Below, in pieces: positions 50,984 to 59,496 of a DNA stretch of 64,000 bases. Below the pieces are notes generated by a model. The model was not told where the DNA came from, ran no database searches, and worked only from the letters and a program-made list of their open reading frames with translations. Position numbers and translations under genes: made by a program. Position 1 is the first letter of the stretch. Each line of letters opens with the position of its first letter. Source of the DNA: Polyangium sp. 15x6 (GTDB lineage Bacteria > Myxococcota_A > Polyangia > Polyangiales > Polyangiaceae); assembly GCF_029960785.1 (NCBI RefSeq), contig NZ_JASBQE010000017.1, positions 1 through 64,000 on the forward strand, written 5' to 3'.

Positions 50984-52042
50984 CTACCGACCTCCCACGG
51001 GCGTGCGGCGCGGCGTGCTGGGGGGCGTGGGCGAGGCCGCGGACGCGGATGCAGGGGCGGACGGGATCACGGCGGCGGGCGGAGCCGCGGCGCCGAGGGT
51101 GCTCGCGTTCGTGCAGGCACGCACGATCTTCGGGGAGAGCTCGATCGGGTCGAGGACGAGCGCGGGGTCGGCCTCGCGCCAGGCGAGGCAGGACGTCTCG
51201 GCGAGGCCCTGGGCGTCGAGCGCGACGTAGGCCTCGACGAGGCGCTGGTGGATCTGGGCGAGCTGGGGGCGCGAGAGCTCGCCGGAGCCGAGCAGGCGAT
51301 TGCTGCGCGTGACGGCGTCGACGTAGCGGCCGTTTCGCACATCGGCGGCGAGCTGCGGCAGCTCGACCTCGGCGCGCCGCTGCGCCTCCCGCGCCTGGCC
51401 TGCGCCTTCCGAGCGGACGAGCGCACCGGCGCTCGCGGCGAGGGCTTTTCCTTCGGTCGTGAGCTCGAGCTCGGTGAGCGGCACGAGCACCACGTCGCCG
51501 CGCTGCAGCGACTCGCCGCCGAGGCGGTTGTACCGATCGAGCATCCACGCCTTGTCGCGCTGGCCGAGGAAGCGGTAGGCGACGGTCAACGTCGAGTCGC
51601 CCGGGCCGGCGACGTAACGCAGGTTGTAAGGGACGCGGATCTCCTGGCCTTCGGTGGGCTGGATCCAGGGCTTGGCTTCGTTCGCGAAGGCGAGGACGTC
51701 GCTGCGCTCGGGGTGGCCGAGCAGCGTGTCGGCGAGCGAGGTCCAGGTCTCGCCGGCCGTCACGCGGTGGTGCCCGACCGACGGGATCTCCAGGCGCATG
51801 CCGGGCACGATCGACAGACCCCTGCCCGCGTCGAGGGAGTTGGCCGCGACGAGGATCTGCTCCATCTCGACGCGGCCGTACACGCGCTCGGCGATCTGCG
51901 CGAGCGTCTCGCCGGAGCGCACGACGTGCGGGAACGCGCCGGCGGGCCTGGCAGGTGCGATCGTGAGGGCGAGCGCGGTCGCCACGCACGCGAGGGTGAT
52001 CCCCCACGGCCCGTGCCGGCGACCGAGACCTTGGCGAAGCAC
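50984..52042 (-). CDS. Exported LysM-repeat protein
   Basis: 352 residues from a GTG. Signal peptide (about 1-37, ending PARPAGA), then LysM repeats: VVRSGETLAQIAERVYG (about 40-90), HRVTAGETWTSLADTLLG (about 93-140) and a more divergent third (about 145-190, GDSTLTVAYRFLGQRDKAWM). LysM binds peptidoglycan glycans. The helical C-terminal half (about 200-320) ends in a Pro/Ala/Ser tail. The kinase gene follows after two bases. It may present a cell-wall cue to that kinase. Confidence 0.88.
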   Translation of the reverse strand: MLRQGLGRRHGPWGITLACVATALALTIAPARPAGAFPHVVRSGETLAQIAERVYGRVEMEQILVAANSLDAGRGLSIVPGMRLEIPSVGHHRVTAGETWTSLADTLLGHPERSDVLAFANEAKPWIQPTEGQEIRVPYNLRYVAGPGDSTLTVAYRFLGQRDKAWMLDRYNRLGGESLQRGDVVLVPLTELELTTEGKALAASAGALVRSEGAGQAREAQRRAEVELPQLAADVRNGRYVDAVTRSNRLLGSGELSRPQLAQIHQRLVEAYVALDAQGLAETSCLAWREADPALVLDPIELSPKIVRACTNASTLGAAAPPAAVIPSAPASASAASPTPPSTPRRTPVGGR

Positions 52043-52082
52043 GCCCCGAGCGTACCAGACGGACGCTGGGGGTGGCGAACGG

Positions 52083-52409
52083 TTAAGCCAGCAGTTGTTC
52101 GAGGAGCGAGAAGCTTTCTGCCTCTTCCGGGTCCACGTTCCCGTCCGCCTTGATGATCCGGCGTGCGGCGTCGAGCACCATCTTCCGGTGCGCGGCCGGG
52201 ATCGTGGCCGGGTCGACCTCCTCGGCGCGCGGCGGCACCTGCAGCCAACCCTCGACCTGCTTCGCCTCGTCGGGATCGAGCTGGAACTCCTTGACCATCT
52301 TGTGGACGAGGGCGCGCTCCTTGGGCTTGACCTCGAGGTCCGCCCAGGCGAACGAGCACACGAACCGCATCACCTGAAGACGATCCTCGCGGCTCAGGTT
52401 CTTCAACAT
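52083..52409 (-). CDS. TerB-like protein
   Basis: 108 residues, all helical, with the TerB-family layout: LSREDRLQVMRFVCSFAWAD, acidic turn DLEVKPKERALVHKMV and the closing AARRIIKADGNVDPEEAESF. TerB-like domains bind metal ions or act as membrane-stress modules. It has no signal peptide. It lies 22 bp after the glycosyltransferase gene and 40 bp before the LysM gene on the same strand, so may be in one transcript. Confidence 0.82.
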   Translation of the reverse strand: MLKNLSREDRLQVMRFVCSFAWADLEVKPKERALVHKMVKEFQLDPDEAKQVEGWLQVPPRAEEVDPATIPAAHRKMVLDAARRIIKADGNVDPEEAESFSLLEQLLA

Positions 52410-52431
52410 GACGGTACTCTATCAGACCTGG

Positions 52432-53931
52432 TCAGGACGGTGGGGGAACGTCTGCGGCTGCTCGTGAAGGAGCGGCGAGCGCTCCGGACGGTCGCAACGC
52501 GAGGGCCGCGAGCAGGCAGAGGACCGGCGTGATCACCACGTGATAACGGTCCTCGCCGAAGAAGACCGCGTGCGTGAGCGCCACGGTCGCGACGGCGAAG
52601 ACCAGGTAGCCGACGGCCGCGTTGCGGGCCGGCGCGCCCGGGAGCGGCAGCGCGCCGAAGAGCACGATCAGCACGGCGAGCGGCCAGAACGGATGCGCGT
52701 CGGAGAGGATGCCGTGCAGCACGACGCCCACGATCGCGAGGAGCGCGGCGATCTGCGTGAGGCGCGCGCGGAGCGGCATTCGTCCGAGCGGCGAGGCGAC
52801 GAGGCCGAGCGCGGCGAACGCGAGCAGCGCGACGTGCACCGCGGTGAGCACGGCGCGGCCCGTGGCTTTGCGCGGCTCGGGCCAGGCCGCGGGGTTCGCT
52901 TCGCCGAGGTAGCCCATCGGGAACGACTCGTGATCGAACGTGTGGCCGAGCTTCTTCGGGACGAGCGAGAGCCAGCGGATCGGGTCGTTCACGATCCACC
53001 GCAGGCCCTCGTCGCGCCAGCATTGATCCTGCTGCACCTGGCCCGTGACGACCTTGCAGCCGTCGCTCGCCCGCAGCGTTTCGAAGCGGCCCGTGGCGCG
53101 CGGGGACGCGCCGATCGCGAGGTTCCACCCGGCGTTCGTCGAGACGAATGCGCAGCCGTCCATCACGCGGCAGTTGCGCGCGGTCCAGGGCAGGACGACG
53201 AGCACGGCCGTCGCGAGCGCGATCCCGGCCGTGACGAGCCCTTTCTTCAGCTTCGTACGAATCGTGCCGTCGCCGAGCGTGGGGGGTTTGGGGGCGTAGC
53301 CCGGCTTGTCCGGGCGTAGCCCCCAAGCGGCGAACAAGCCGAGCGCCGGCGCGCAGAGCAGGCTCTGCGGCCGCACGAGCGTGGTGAGGCCGAGCGCAAG
53401 GCCCGCGAGCAGCGCGCCGCGCATCGGCTTGGTCTTCGCGTCCCGCGCGACGAGCCACCCCGCCGCCACGAGGCCGAGCGCGGCGAGCGGCTCGGTCATC
53501 ACGAGCGCCGCGTAGACGATGAGGCCCGGATCGAGCGCGCAGAGAAGACCCGCGGCGCGGGCGCGGTTCTTCGTCGTCGTGTACCTCGCGAGCCTGTGCA
53601 CGAGCACCACGACGAGCGCGCCCGTGACGGCGTTGACGACGGGCGCGGTCGCGGGGCCTGCGCCGAAGAGCCGGTAGAAAATCGCGAGGAAGCCGCTGTA
53701 GCCGACGGGGTAGTGGCACCACGGGTGCCAGACACGCTGGCCGCCGACCACGATGTCGTCGGAGTAGCCGAAGCCCTCGGCGATGCGACGCGCGCCGAAG
53801 TCGTAGTAGTGCCCGTCCCACACGGGCTCGCGGGCCCAGGCGATGGCGACGTAGAGGCGCAAGAGGAGCGCCAGCACGAAGAGGGCGGCCGAGAAGAGCC
53901 GATCCCGTCCTTCGTCCGAAGGCTTATCCAC
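52432..53931 (-). CDS. GT-C glycosyltransferase, PMT/ArnT-like membrane protein
   Basis: 499 residues from a GTG. About ten hydrophobic helices and the first periplasmic loop EPVWDGHYYDFGARRIAEG, with acidic residues where ArnT/PMT-type enzymes bind a lipid-linked sugar. The long loop after helix 8 (about 245-330, Cys pairs NCRVMDGC and DGCKVV) is exposed. It should transfer a sugar from a polyprenyl phosphate donor to protein or lipid on the outer face. It overlaps the MinD-fusion gene by 8 bp. Confidence 0.87.
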   Translation of the reverse strand: MDKPSDEGRDRLFSAALFVLALLLRLYVAIAWAREPVWDGHYYDFGARRIAEGFGYSDDIVVGGQRVWHPWCHYPVGYSGFLAIFYRLFGAGPATAPVVNAVTGALVVVLVHRLARYTTTKNRARAAGLLCALDPGLIVYAALVMTEPLAALGLVAAGWLVARDAKTKPMRGALLAGLALGLTTLVRPQSLLCAPALGLFAAWGLRPDKPGYAPKPPTLGDGTIRTKLKKGLVTAGIALATAVLVVLPWTARNCRVMDGCAFVSTNAGWNLAIGASPRATGRFETLRASDGCKVVTGQVQQDQCWRDEGLRWIVNDPIRWLSLVPKKLGHTFDHESFPMGYLGEANPAAWPEPRKATGRAVLTAVHVALLAFAALGLVASPLGRMPLRARLTQIAALLAIVGVVLHGILSDAHPFWPLAVLIVLFGALPLPGAPARNAAVGYLVFAVATVALTHAVFFGEDRYHVVITPVLCLLAALALRPSGALAAPSRAAADVPPPS

Positions 53932-55555
53932 TGCCCCTCGCGCGCCCGAGCGAGATGTCCCGCAGCCTTCGCGTGTACGTCTTCGCGACCTGCGCCGGGT
54001 CGAGCTTCAAGAACTTCGCGACCTGCTGGACGAAGCCCTGCACGTACACGAGCGCGGGCAGGTCCCCGACCGACTCGTTCTCGATCGCGTTGAGGTGCGC
54101 GACGTTGATCTTCGTGCGCTGCGCGATCTCGGTGATCTCGATCCCCTGCGACTCGCGCACCTTGCGCAGGAGCGCGCCCGAAAACTGCGTCTCGGCGTTG
54201 ATCTCGCGCGCGAGCTCGGCCTGCAACATGGCGAGCTCGGCCATCTGCGCGGCGTTGCTGCTGCGCTGCGGCACGACCGTGGCGGGCGTGTCGTCCGGGA
54301 ACGTCGAGAGGTCGTAGGCGCGGCGGCGCACGGGATCGAGCAGCGTGTCGTGCGCTTCTTCGATGCGCGCTTGCACCTGGCGCAAGACCTCGGGCGCGAC
54401 GACGGAGCAGAGCGGCAGGCTGCCCTCGCGGAAGATCTCGCGCTGGCGCTTCACGGCGCGGCGGATCTCGTCGTCGGCGGCGGTGCGCGGGACGCCGAGG
54501 ACCTCGTAGAGCGTGGCGGGCAGGGCGCCGGCGCGTTGCTGGGCGACCGGCGCGCGGGCCGGGAGCGCGCCGCCGCGGGTGCTCTGCGCGGCGAGCAGCG
54601 CCAGGATGCGGCGCGCAACGCGCTCGATGTTGCGCGCGCTCTTCGACGTGGGGCTGTCGATGAGGAGCGGCTGCCTGCGCCGCACCGTCAGCCACACGGC
54701 GTCGTCGTGCTCGATGTGACCGAGGTAGTCGAGCGAGATGCCGAGGAAACGCTCGGCGATCACGGACATGCTCATGCCGAGATCGAGGTCGGAGCGCAGG
54801 CGCGTCTGACCGACGACGAGGTGCGCGGCCACGCTCAGCATCTCCTCGGCCGCGACCTTGGCGACGCCGTCGTCGTAGCGTTTGATCTCGGCGACGATCG
54901 CGGGCGGCGGGGCGAGCGGCGGGAGCGCGGCGATCACGCGCTCGACGAGGCGCAGCTTGAAGCGCTCCTTCGTGAGCGCGCGCCGGAGCACGCGCAGGTA
55001 GAGCGCGCGAGCGAAGCGGTAGGTCGTCTCGATCGCGAGCGGCTCGGGCGCCGTCACGCAGATCCCGACGTCGGCCTGGAGGAAGAGATCCAGCGTGGAG
55101 GCCGTCGTCGAGGCGCCGAGGTTCAAAAGGACGTAGTCGACGTCGAGCTTCTCGATCTGCCTCGCCCAGTGCGATCCGCGGTTCGGGCGGATCGGCGTCG
55201 CCGTCATCGGATCGTAGGCCGTGGGCAGGAGGCGCAGGCCCGGGACGATCGTGCTCACGGGCTTGGCCTTGCCTTCTTCGAGCGCCTCGCTCGTCACGAG
55301 CGGCGGCGTTTCCAGGCCGAGCACGCCGTGCAGGTTCGAGCCGAACGGATCGGTGTCGCAGACGACGACCTCGCGGCCGAGCTGGGCGAAGTAGACGCCG
55401 AGGTTCACGGTGAGCAGCGTCTTGCCGACGCCGCCGCGCCCGCCACCGACGGCGATGACCCGCCGCGTCCGTGCGCCCGAGGGCGACTCGATCATGGGCG
55501 GCGGCGGGATCGTGGGTGTCAGCCGCTCGTTGTCGTCGTCTCCGGGCACGGGCAC
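53924..55555 (-). CDS. MinD/ParA ATPase - degenerate J domain - RodZ-like HTH fusion
   Basis: 543 residues from a GTG. Residues 30-320 are a deviant-Walker ATPase (VGGGRGGVGKT at 36-46; CDTDPFGSN), as in MinD/FlhG. Residues 348-416 have the outline of a DnaJ J domain (LYEVLGVPRTAADDEIRRA, RIEEAHDTLLDPVRRRAYD) but lack the HPD tripeptide, so it should not activate DnaK. Residues 461-535 are an HTH_25 domain as in RodZ (LRKVRESQGIEITEIAQRT). It would link spatial positioning to DNA or to the cytoskeleton. It is coupled to the glycosyltransferase downstream. Confidence 0.88.
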   Translation of the reverse strand: MPVPGDDDNERLTPTIPPPPMIESPSGARTRRVIAVGGGRGGVGKTLLTVNLGVYFAQLGREVVVCDTDPFGSNLHGVLGLETPPLVTSEALEEGKAKPVSTIVPGLRLLPTAYDPMTATPIRPNRGSHWARQIEKLDVDYVLLNLGASTTASTLDLFLQADVGICVTAPEPLAIETTYRFARALYLRVLRRALTKERFKLRLVERVIAALPPLAPPPAIVAEIKRYDDGVAKVAAEEMLSVAAHLVVGQTRLRSDLDLGMSMSVIAERFLGISLDYLGHIEHDDAVWLTVRRRQPLLIDSPTSKSARNIERVARRILALLAAQSTRGGALPARAPVAQQRAGALPATLYEVLGVPRTAADDEIRRAVKRQREIFREGSLPLCSVVAPEVLRQVQARIEEAHDTLLDPVRRRAYDLSTFPDDTPATVVPQRSSNAAQMAELAMLQAELAREINAETQFSGALLRKVRESQGIEITEIAQRTKINVAHLNAIENESVGDLPALVYVQGFVQQVAKFLKLDPAQVAKTYTRRLRDISLGRARGSG

Positions 55556-55641
55556 GCCCGGACGTGTACCACAGGATCTGCTTCGTCAGCCCAGGACGCG
55601 CCTGTCTCGACACCCGCCCCCAACCGGGCTAACCGCAGCGC

Positions 55642-56865
55642 ATGGCCAAAGTCCGCCCCTTCCGTGCCTTCCGCCCCCCGCCCTCCTTGGCCCTCGAGGT
55701 TGCGAGCCCGCCGTACGACGTCATCTCCACGGCCGAGGCCCGCAAGCTCGCCGAGGGCAACCCGGCGAGCTTCCTGCACGTCTCTCGCCCCGAGATCGAC
55801 CTCCCCGAGGGCACGGACGAGCACGACGACGCGGTCTACGCCATGGGCGCGAAGAACCTCGCGAAGCTCATCGCCGAGGGCGCGCTCACCCAGGACCCCG
55901 AGCCGCACCTCTACCTCTACGCGCAGACCATGGGCGACCACCGCCAGATCGGCGTCGTCGGCTGCGCGGCCGTCTCCGAGTACCTCGGAGACACGATCAA
56001 GAAGCACGAGAAAACCCGGGCCGACAAGGAAGACGACCGCACGCGCCACATCGACGAGCTCTCCGCGCACGACGAGCCCGTCTTCCTCACGTACCGCAAG
56101 GAGGGGGCGATCGACGCGCTCGTCCGGGCCTCCACCGAGGCGCCGCCGATCTACGACTTCACCACGAAGGACGGCGTCGGCCATCGCTTCTGGGTGCTCG
56201 GCCGCGACGCGACGCGCGCCCTCGAAGAGCGCTTCGAGGACGTCGCCTGCCTCTACGTCGCCGACGGCCACCACCGCAGCGCCGCCGCCGCGCGCGTGCA
56301 CCAAAAATCCCGCGGCGACGGCCGCGAGCACGACATCTTCCTCGCCGTCGTCTTCCCGCACGACCAGATGAAGATCATGCCGTACAACCGCGTCGTGCGT
56401 GACCTCGAGGGCCGCTCGCCCGAGGCGATCCTCGAGCGCCTCGCGTCGGTCATGCAGGTCGAGCCGCGCCCGGACGGCCTCGCCGCGACCCCGCCCGAGC
56501 CGCGCACCTTCGGCGCGTACCTCGCGGGCAAGTGGTACCTCCTGCGCGCCCCGCAGGATCCCGCGCGGGCCGAGGATCCGGTCGCCTCGCTCGACTGCTC
56601 GATCGCGCAGGACCTCCTCCTCGGCCCGATCTTCGGCGTGAAGGACCCGCGGCGGGACAAGCACGTCGACTTCGTGGGCGGCATCCGCGGCTACGGCGAG
56701 CTCGAGCGGCGCGTCGACGCGGGCGAGTTCACGCTGGGCCTCCACCTCTATCCGACGCAGATCGAGCAGCTCTTCGCGGTGAGTGACGCGGGCCTGCTCA
56801 TGCCGCCGAAGAGCACTTGGTTCGAGCCGAAGCTCCGCAGCGGCCTCTTCGTGCACACCTTCTGA
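55642..56865 (+). CDS. DUF1015 family protein
   Basis: 407 residues, the usual length. Recognised by the opening RPFRAFRPPPSLALEVASPPYDVIS, KHEKTRADKEDDRTRHIDEL, YVADGHHRSAAAARVH and YPTQIEQLFAVSDAGLLMPP. The YVADGHHR segment is the most conserved part and is likely catalytic or ligand binding. The biochemical function is not settled as far as I know. It is often found next to serine/amino-acid metabolism genes in other bacteria, but not here. It is followed by an intrinsic terminator. Confidence 0.9.
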   Translation: MAKVRPFRAFRPPPSLALEVASPPYDVISTAEARKLAEGNPASFLHVSRPEIDLPEGTDEHDDAVYAMGAKNLAKLIAEGALTQDPEPHLYLYAQTMGDHRQIGVVGCAAVSEYLGDTIKKHEKTRADKEDDRTRHIDELSAHDEPVFLTYRKEGAIDALVRASTEAPPIYDFTTKDGVGHRFWVLGRDATRALEERFEDVACLYVADGHHRSAAAARVHQKSRGDGREHDIFLAVVFPHDQMKIMPYNRVVRDLEGRSPEAILERLASVMQVEPRPDGLAATPPEPRTFGAYLAGKWYLLRAPQDPARAEDPVASLDCSIAQDLLLGPIFGVKDPRRDKHVDFVGGIRGYGELERRVDAGEFTLGLHLYPTQIEQLFAVSDAGLLMPPKSTWFEPKLRSGLFVHTF

Positions 56866-56872
56866 TACGCCT

Positions 56873-56895
56873 GGCCGCTTGCCGAGCGGCCTTTT
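56873..56895 (+). terminator. Intrinsic terminator of the DUF1015 gene
   Basis: GGCCGC, seven-base loop, GCGGCC, then TTTT, starting 7 bp after the stop codon. The stem is six G-C pairs. The T-run is short, so efficiency is uncertain, but the position is right. Confidence 0.7.
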
Positions 56896-56923
56896 CCGTG
56901 GAAACGAGACGCTGACCTCGCCG

Positions 56924-57511
56924 ATGCCCCTCACGCGCCGCCAAGCCCTCGCCTCCGGCCTCGCCCTCCTCACGCTCGGCGGCGGCGGGTATGTCTTCTG
57001 GGCGGCGTCTCGTTTCCCGCCGGACACCACGCCCGAGGGCGCTTACCTGCGGATTGCGTATAACCTCGCGCACGGCGACGCGCGCACCTGCTTCCATTAC
57101 CTCGAAGATTCGGCGCAACACGCCGCCTACAGCATCCGCGATTATCGCAAGAAGGCGAGCGACCGCATCACGCAGGCCTACCCCGAGCCCGAGCGCACGC
57201 GCCTCGTCGACGCGTACCGGACGCACGCGACGGCCGAGGACGGGGCGGACGTGTGGGTGGATCTCGCGACGAAAAAAGGATTCGTGACGCGGCTGCGGCG
57301 GGATCTGTCGGGAATGGCGAAGGTCGAAATCGTGGGCGAGCGGGCGACGGTGGAGACGGCGCGCGGCACGCGCTACGGGTTCCGGCGGCGCGAGAATGGG
57401 ATCTGGGGGCTCACGCTGTTCACGGCCGACCTCGTGGCCGAGTCGGAGCGGGCGGCGCGGGATTGGGATATCGTCGAGAGGGCGGCGAAGGATTACGAGC
57501 GGGGGCGGTAA
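56924..57511 (+). CDS. Membrane-anchored or exported hypothetical protein
   Basis: 195 residues from MPLTRRQALASG. The N-terminus (RRQALASGLALLTLGGGGYV) looks like a twin-arginine or Sec signal anchor; the RRQA pair is Tat-like but the motif is not complete. The remainder is a small alpha/beta domain (YLRIAYNLAHGDARTCFHYL, GTRYGFRRRENGIWGLTLF) of unknown fold that resembles NTF2-type export proteins only loosely. It is followed 14 bp later by a helical protein gene, likely co-transcribed. Confidence 0.72.
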   Translation: MPLTRRQALASGLALLTLGGGGYVFWAASRFPPDTTPEGAYLRIAYNLAHGDARTCFHYLEDSAQHAAYSIRDYRKKASDRITQAYPEPERTRLVDAYRTHATAEDGADVWVDLATKKGFVTRLRRDLSGMAKVEIVGERATVETARGTRYGFRRRENGIWGLTLFTADLVAESERAARDWDIVERAAKDYERGR

Positions 57512-57525
57512 GGAGCGCGATTTTG

Positions 57526-58065
57526 ATGGCGGACGATGACGATCTCCAGCAACGGCTCGACGCGCTCACGGTCTCCGAGATGCGCCGTCGTGTCGACCTC
57601 GTGGTGGCTTTCATGCGCGAGCAACGCCGTGCGCTCGCGGTCGAGGTGGGCATGACGCTCGAGGACGCCCCTGGGCCGAGGCCCACGCTCGACCTCGAGC
57701 AGGGCCAGCGGCATTTGCAGGAGCTCATGGAGATGCTCCCGCTGCTCCGGAGGCGACTCACGCCGGAGGAGCGCGGGCGGATGAAGCCCATGAGCGAAGC
57801 GCGATCGGAGCAGATGAAGGAGGTCCTGGACGAGCTCGCCTCGCAACCGGAGCTCTTCGATTCCCTCATGGAGGAGGGGGGACTCGACGTCCGGCACGAG
57901 GACATCGTGCGGATGCGCGAGGGGTTGGAGAAGACGGAGATGCTCAGGGACGTGGAGCGCGAAGTTCGGCTCTTCGTGGAGGAGCTCAGCGCGTACCGGG
58001 AGCGCCTCCAGGCGAGCGTCCTCGACATGGTGAAGAAGGCGGGCGGGCCGATCGGCCAGGGTTGA
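57526..58065 (+). CDS. Helical, coiled-coil-like hypothetical protein
   Basis: 179 residues, almost fully helical and strongly charged (LQELMEMLPLLRRRLTPEER, EKTEMLRDVEREVRLFVEEL). AAGGAG sits before the ATG. No membrane span or catalytic motif. It may be a scaffold. It probably shares a transcript with the gene ending at 57511. Confidence 0.72.
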   Translation: MADDDDLQQRLDALTVSEMRRRVDLVVAFMREQRRALAVEVGMTLEDAPGPRPTLDLEQGQRHLQELMEMLPLLRRRLTPEERGRMKPMSEARSEQMKEVLDELASQPELFDSLMEEGGLDVRHEDIVRMREGLEKTEMLRDVEREVRLFVEELSAYRERLQASVLDMVKKAGGPIGQG

Positions 58066-58127
58066 CCGGCGGGCGCGGGTGTGCCGGCCCCTCGTAGGCC
58101 ACGCCACGCTCCTCGTGCCTTGGCGTT

Positions 58128-58382
58128 GTGCACCATGATACCGTCCGGGCCATTCTCCATGGCCTTCTCGCCGAGCAATCCGAGCTCGCCTCCGGAGCGT
58201 CGCTCGTGAAAGCGCGCAATCGATGGATCCGGGTCGTCAATGCCTTCGTCGCCGACGGGGAGCTCGCCGAGCTCGCGCCCGCCACCGAGGCGCTCGTCTT
58301 CGGACCGCTCCGCGACGCGGAGAAGAAGGCCGACGCGCGCGCGAGGAGCGCCTCCGCCGCCAACGTCCCCGAAAAGGCCTAG
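58128..58382 (+). CDS. Small hypothetical protein
   Basis: 84 residues from a GTG (an ATG six bases further on is out of frame). Helical with a conserved-looking core (KARNRWIRVVNAFVADGELA) and a charged tail. No ribosome site is obvious, so the start is uncertain. Codon use is typical of the genome. The function is unknown. Confidence 0.5.
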   Translation: MHHDTVRAILHGLLAEQSELASGASLVKARNRWIRVVNAFVADGELAELAPATEALVFGPLRDAEKKADARARSASAANVPEKA

Positions 58383-58483
58383 TCGAACCCCTTCGAACCG
58401 CCGCCGACCCGGCTTTCAGGTGGTTCGAGACGCCTCGAACCCTCGACGACCCGCCTCGCGGGTGGTTCAGTCCCTCTCGCCCC

Positions 58484-59440
58484 ATGCCCGCCTACCGCGG
58501 CCGCTTCGCCCCATCTCCCACCGGCGCCCTCCACCTCGGCAGCGCCGCCGCCGCCCTCTTCTGCGCCGCCGCCGTCAGACGAGAAGGCGGCACCCTCGTC
58601 CTCCGCATGGAAGACATCGACCGCCCGCGTGTCGTCCCCGGCGCGGCCGAGGCCATCCTCGACGACCTCGCCTGGCTCGGCCTTCGCTGGGACGAATCCG
58701 CCGAGCTCGGCGGCCCCTTCGCGCCGTACGTCCAATCCGAGCGCCTCGCCCTCTACGAAGCCGCGATCGACGACCTCGCCGCGCGCGGACTCGTCTACTA
58801 CTGCGATTGCTCCCGCGCCGAGATCGCCCGCGTGGCCAGCGCCCCGCACGCCGGCGAGGAAGGCCCGCGGTATCCCGGCACGTGCAGGCCCTTCGGCATG
58901 CAGCAGCGTGACTTCCGCCGCCCGCCCGCCGTTCGCCTCGCCGTGCCCGACGACGACCGCGCGATCGTCACCATCCACGACCGCGTGCTCGGCACGTACA
59001 CCGAGCACGTCGGCGCGGTGACCGGCGACTTCGTCCTTCGTCGCGGCGACGGCGTCTTCGCGTATCAGCTCGCCGTCGTCGTCGACGACCTCCACATGCA
59101 GATCACCGACGTCGTCCGCGGCGCCGACCTGGCGAGCTCCTCCGCGCGGCAGATCCTCCTCGCAAAACTCCTTCGCGGAACACCCCCCACGTTCGCGCAC
59201 GTCCCCTTGCTCGTCGCCGACGACGGCAGCCGCCTCGCCAAGCGCGACAAGCTCATGGCGCTCCGTGATCACCGCGCCGCAGGGAGCGACCCGCGCGCGC
59301 TCGTGCGCGCCATCGCCCGCGCGTACGGACACGACCTCGGCGACACCGACGCGCCGCTCGATGCCCTCGCCGAGACGCTCGACTGGTCTCGCTTGCCGCG
59401 CGCGTCCGTGCGCGTGTCGGCGATCCTCGCACACGCGTGA
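58484..59440 (+). CDS. gluQ: Glutamyl-Q tRNA(Asp) synthetase
   Basis: 318 residues. A truncated GluRS that attaches Glu to the queuosine base of tRNA(Asp) and lacks the anticodon-binding domain; the length fits. The class I HIGH-type motif is APSPTGALHLGS, and the KMSKS position reads SRLAKRD. The zinc-site cysteines are visible (YYCDCSRAEI and YPGTC). LRMEDIDRPR and YQLAVVVDD are further family blocks. No other queuosine gene is nearby. The ATG has only a poor ribosome site. Confidence 0.95.
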   Translation: MPAYRGRFAPSPTGALHLGSAAAALFCAAAVRREGGTLVLRMEDIDRPRVVPGAAEAILDDLAWLGLRWDESAELGGPFAPYVQSERLALYEAAIDDLAARGLVYYCDCSRAEIARVASAPHAGEEGPRYPGTCRPFGMQQRDFRRPPAVRLAVPDDDRAIVTIHDRVLGTYTEHVGAVTGDFVLRRGDGVFAYQLAVVVDDLHMQITDVVRGADLASSSARQILLAKLLRGTPPTFAHVPLLVADDGSRLAKRDKLMALRDHRAAGSDPRALVRAIARAYGHDLGDTDAPLDALAETLDWSRLPRASVRVSAILAHA

Positions 59441-59496
59441 TGCGACGCGCGATGCGTCGCCCCGACGCGCGTCGCCTGCGGTAGGATGGATCGCCG

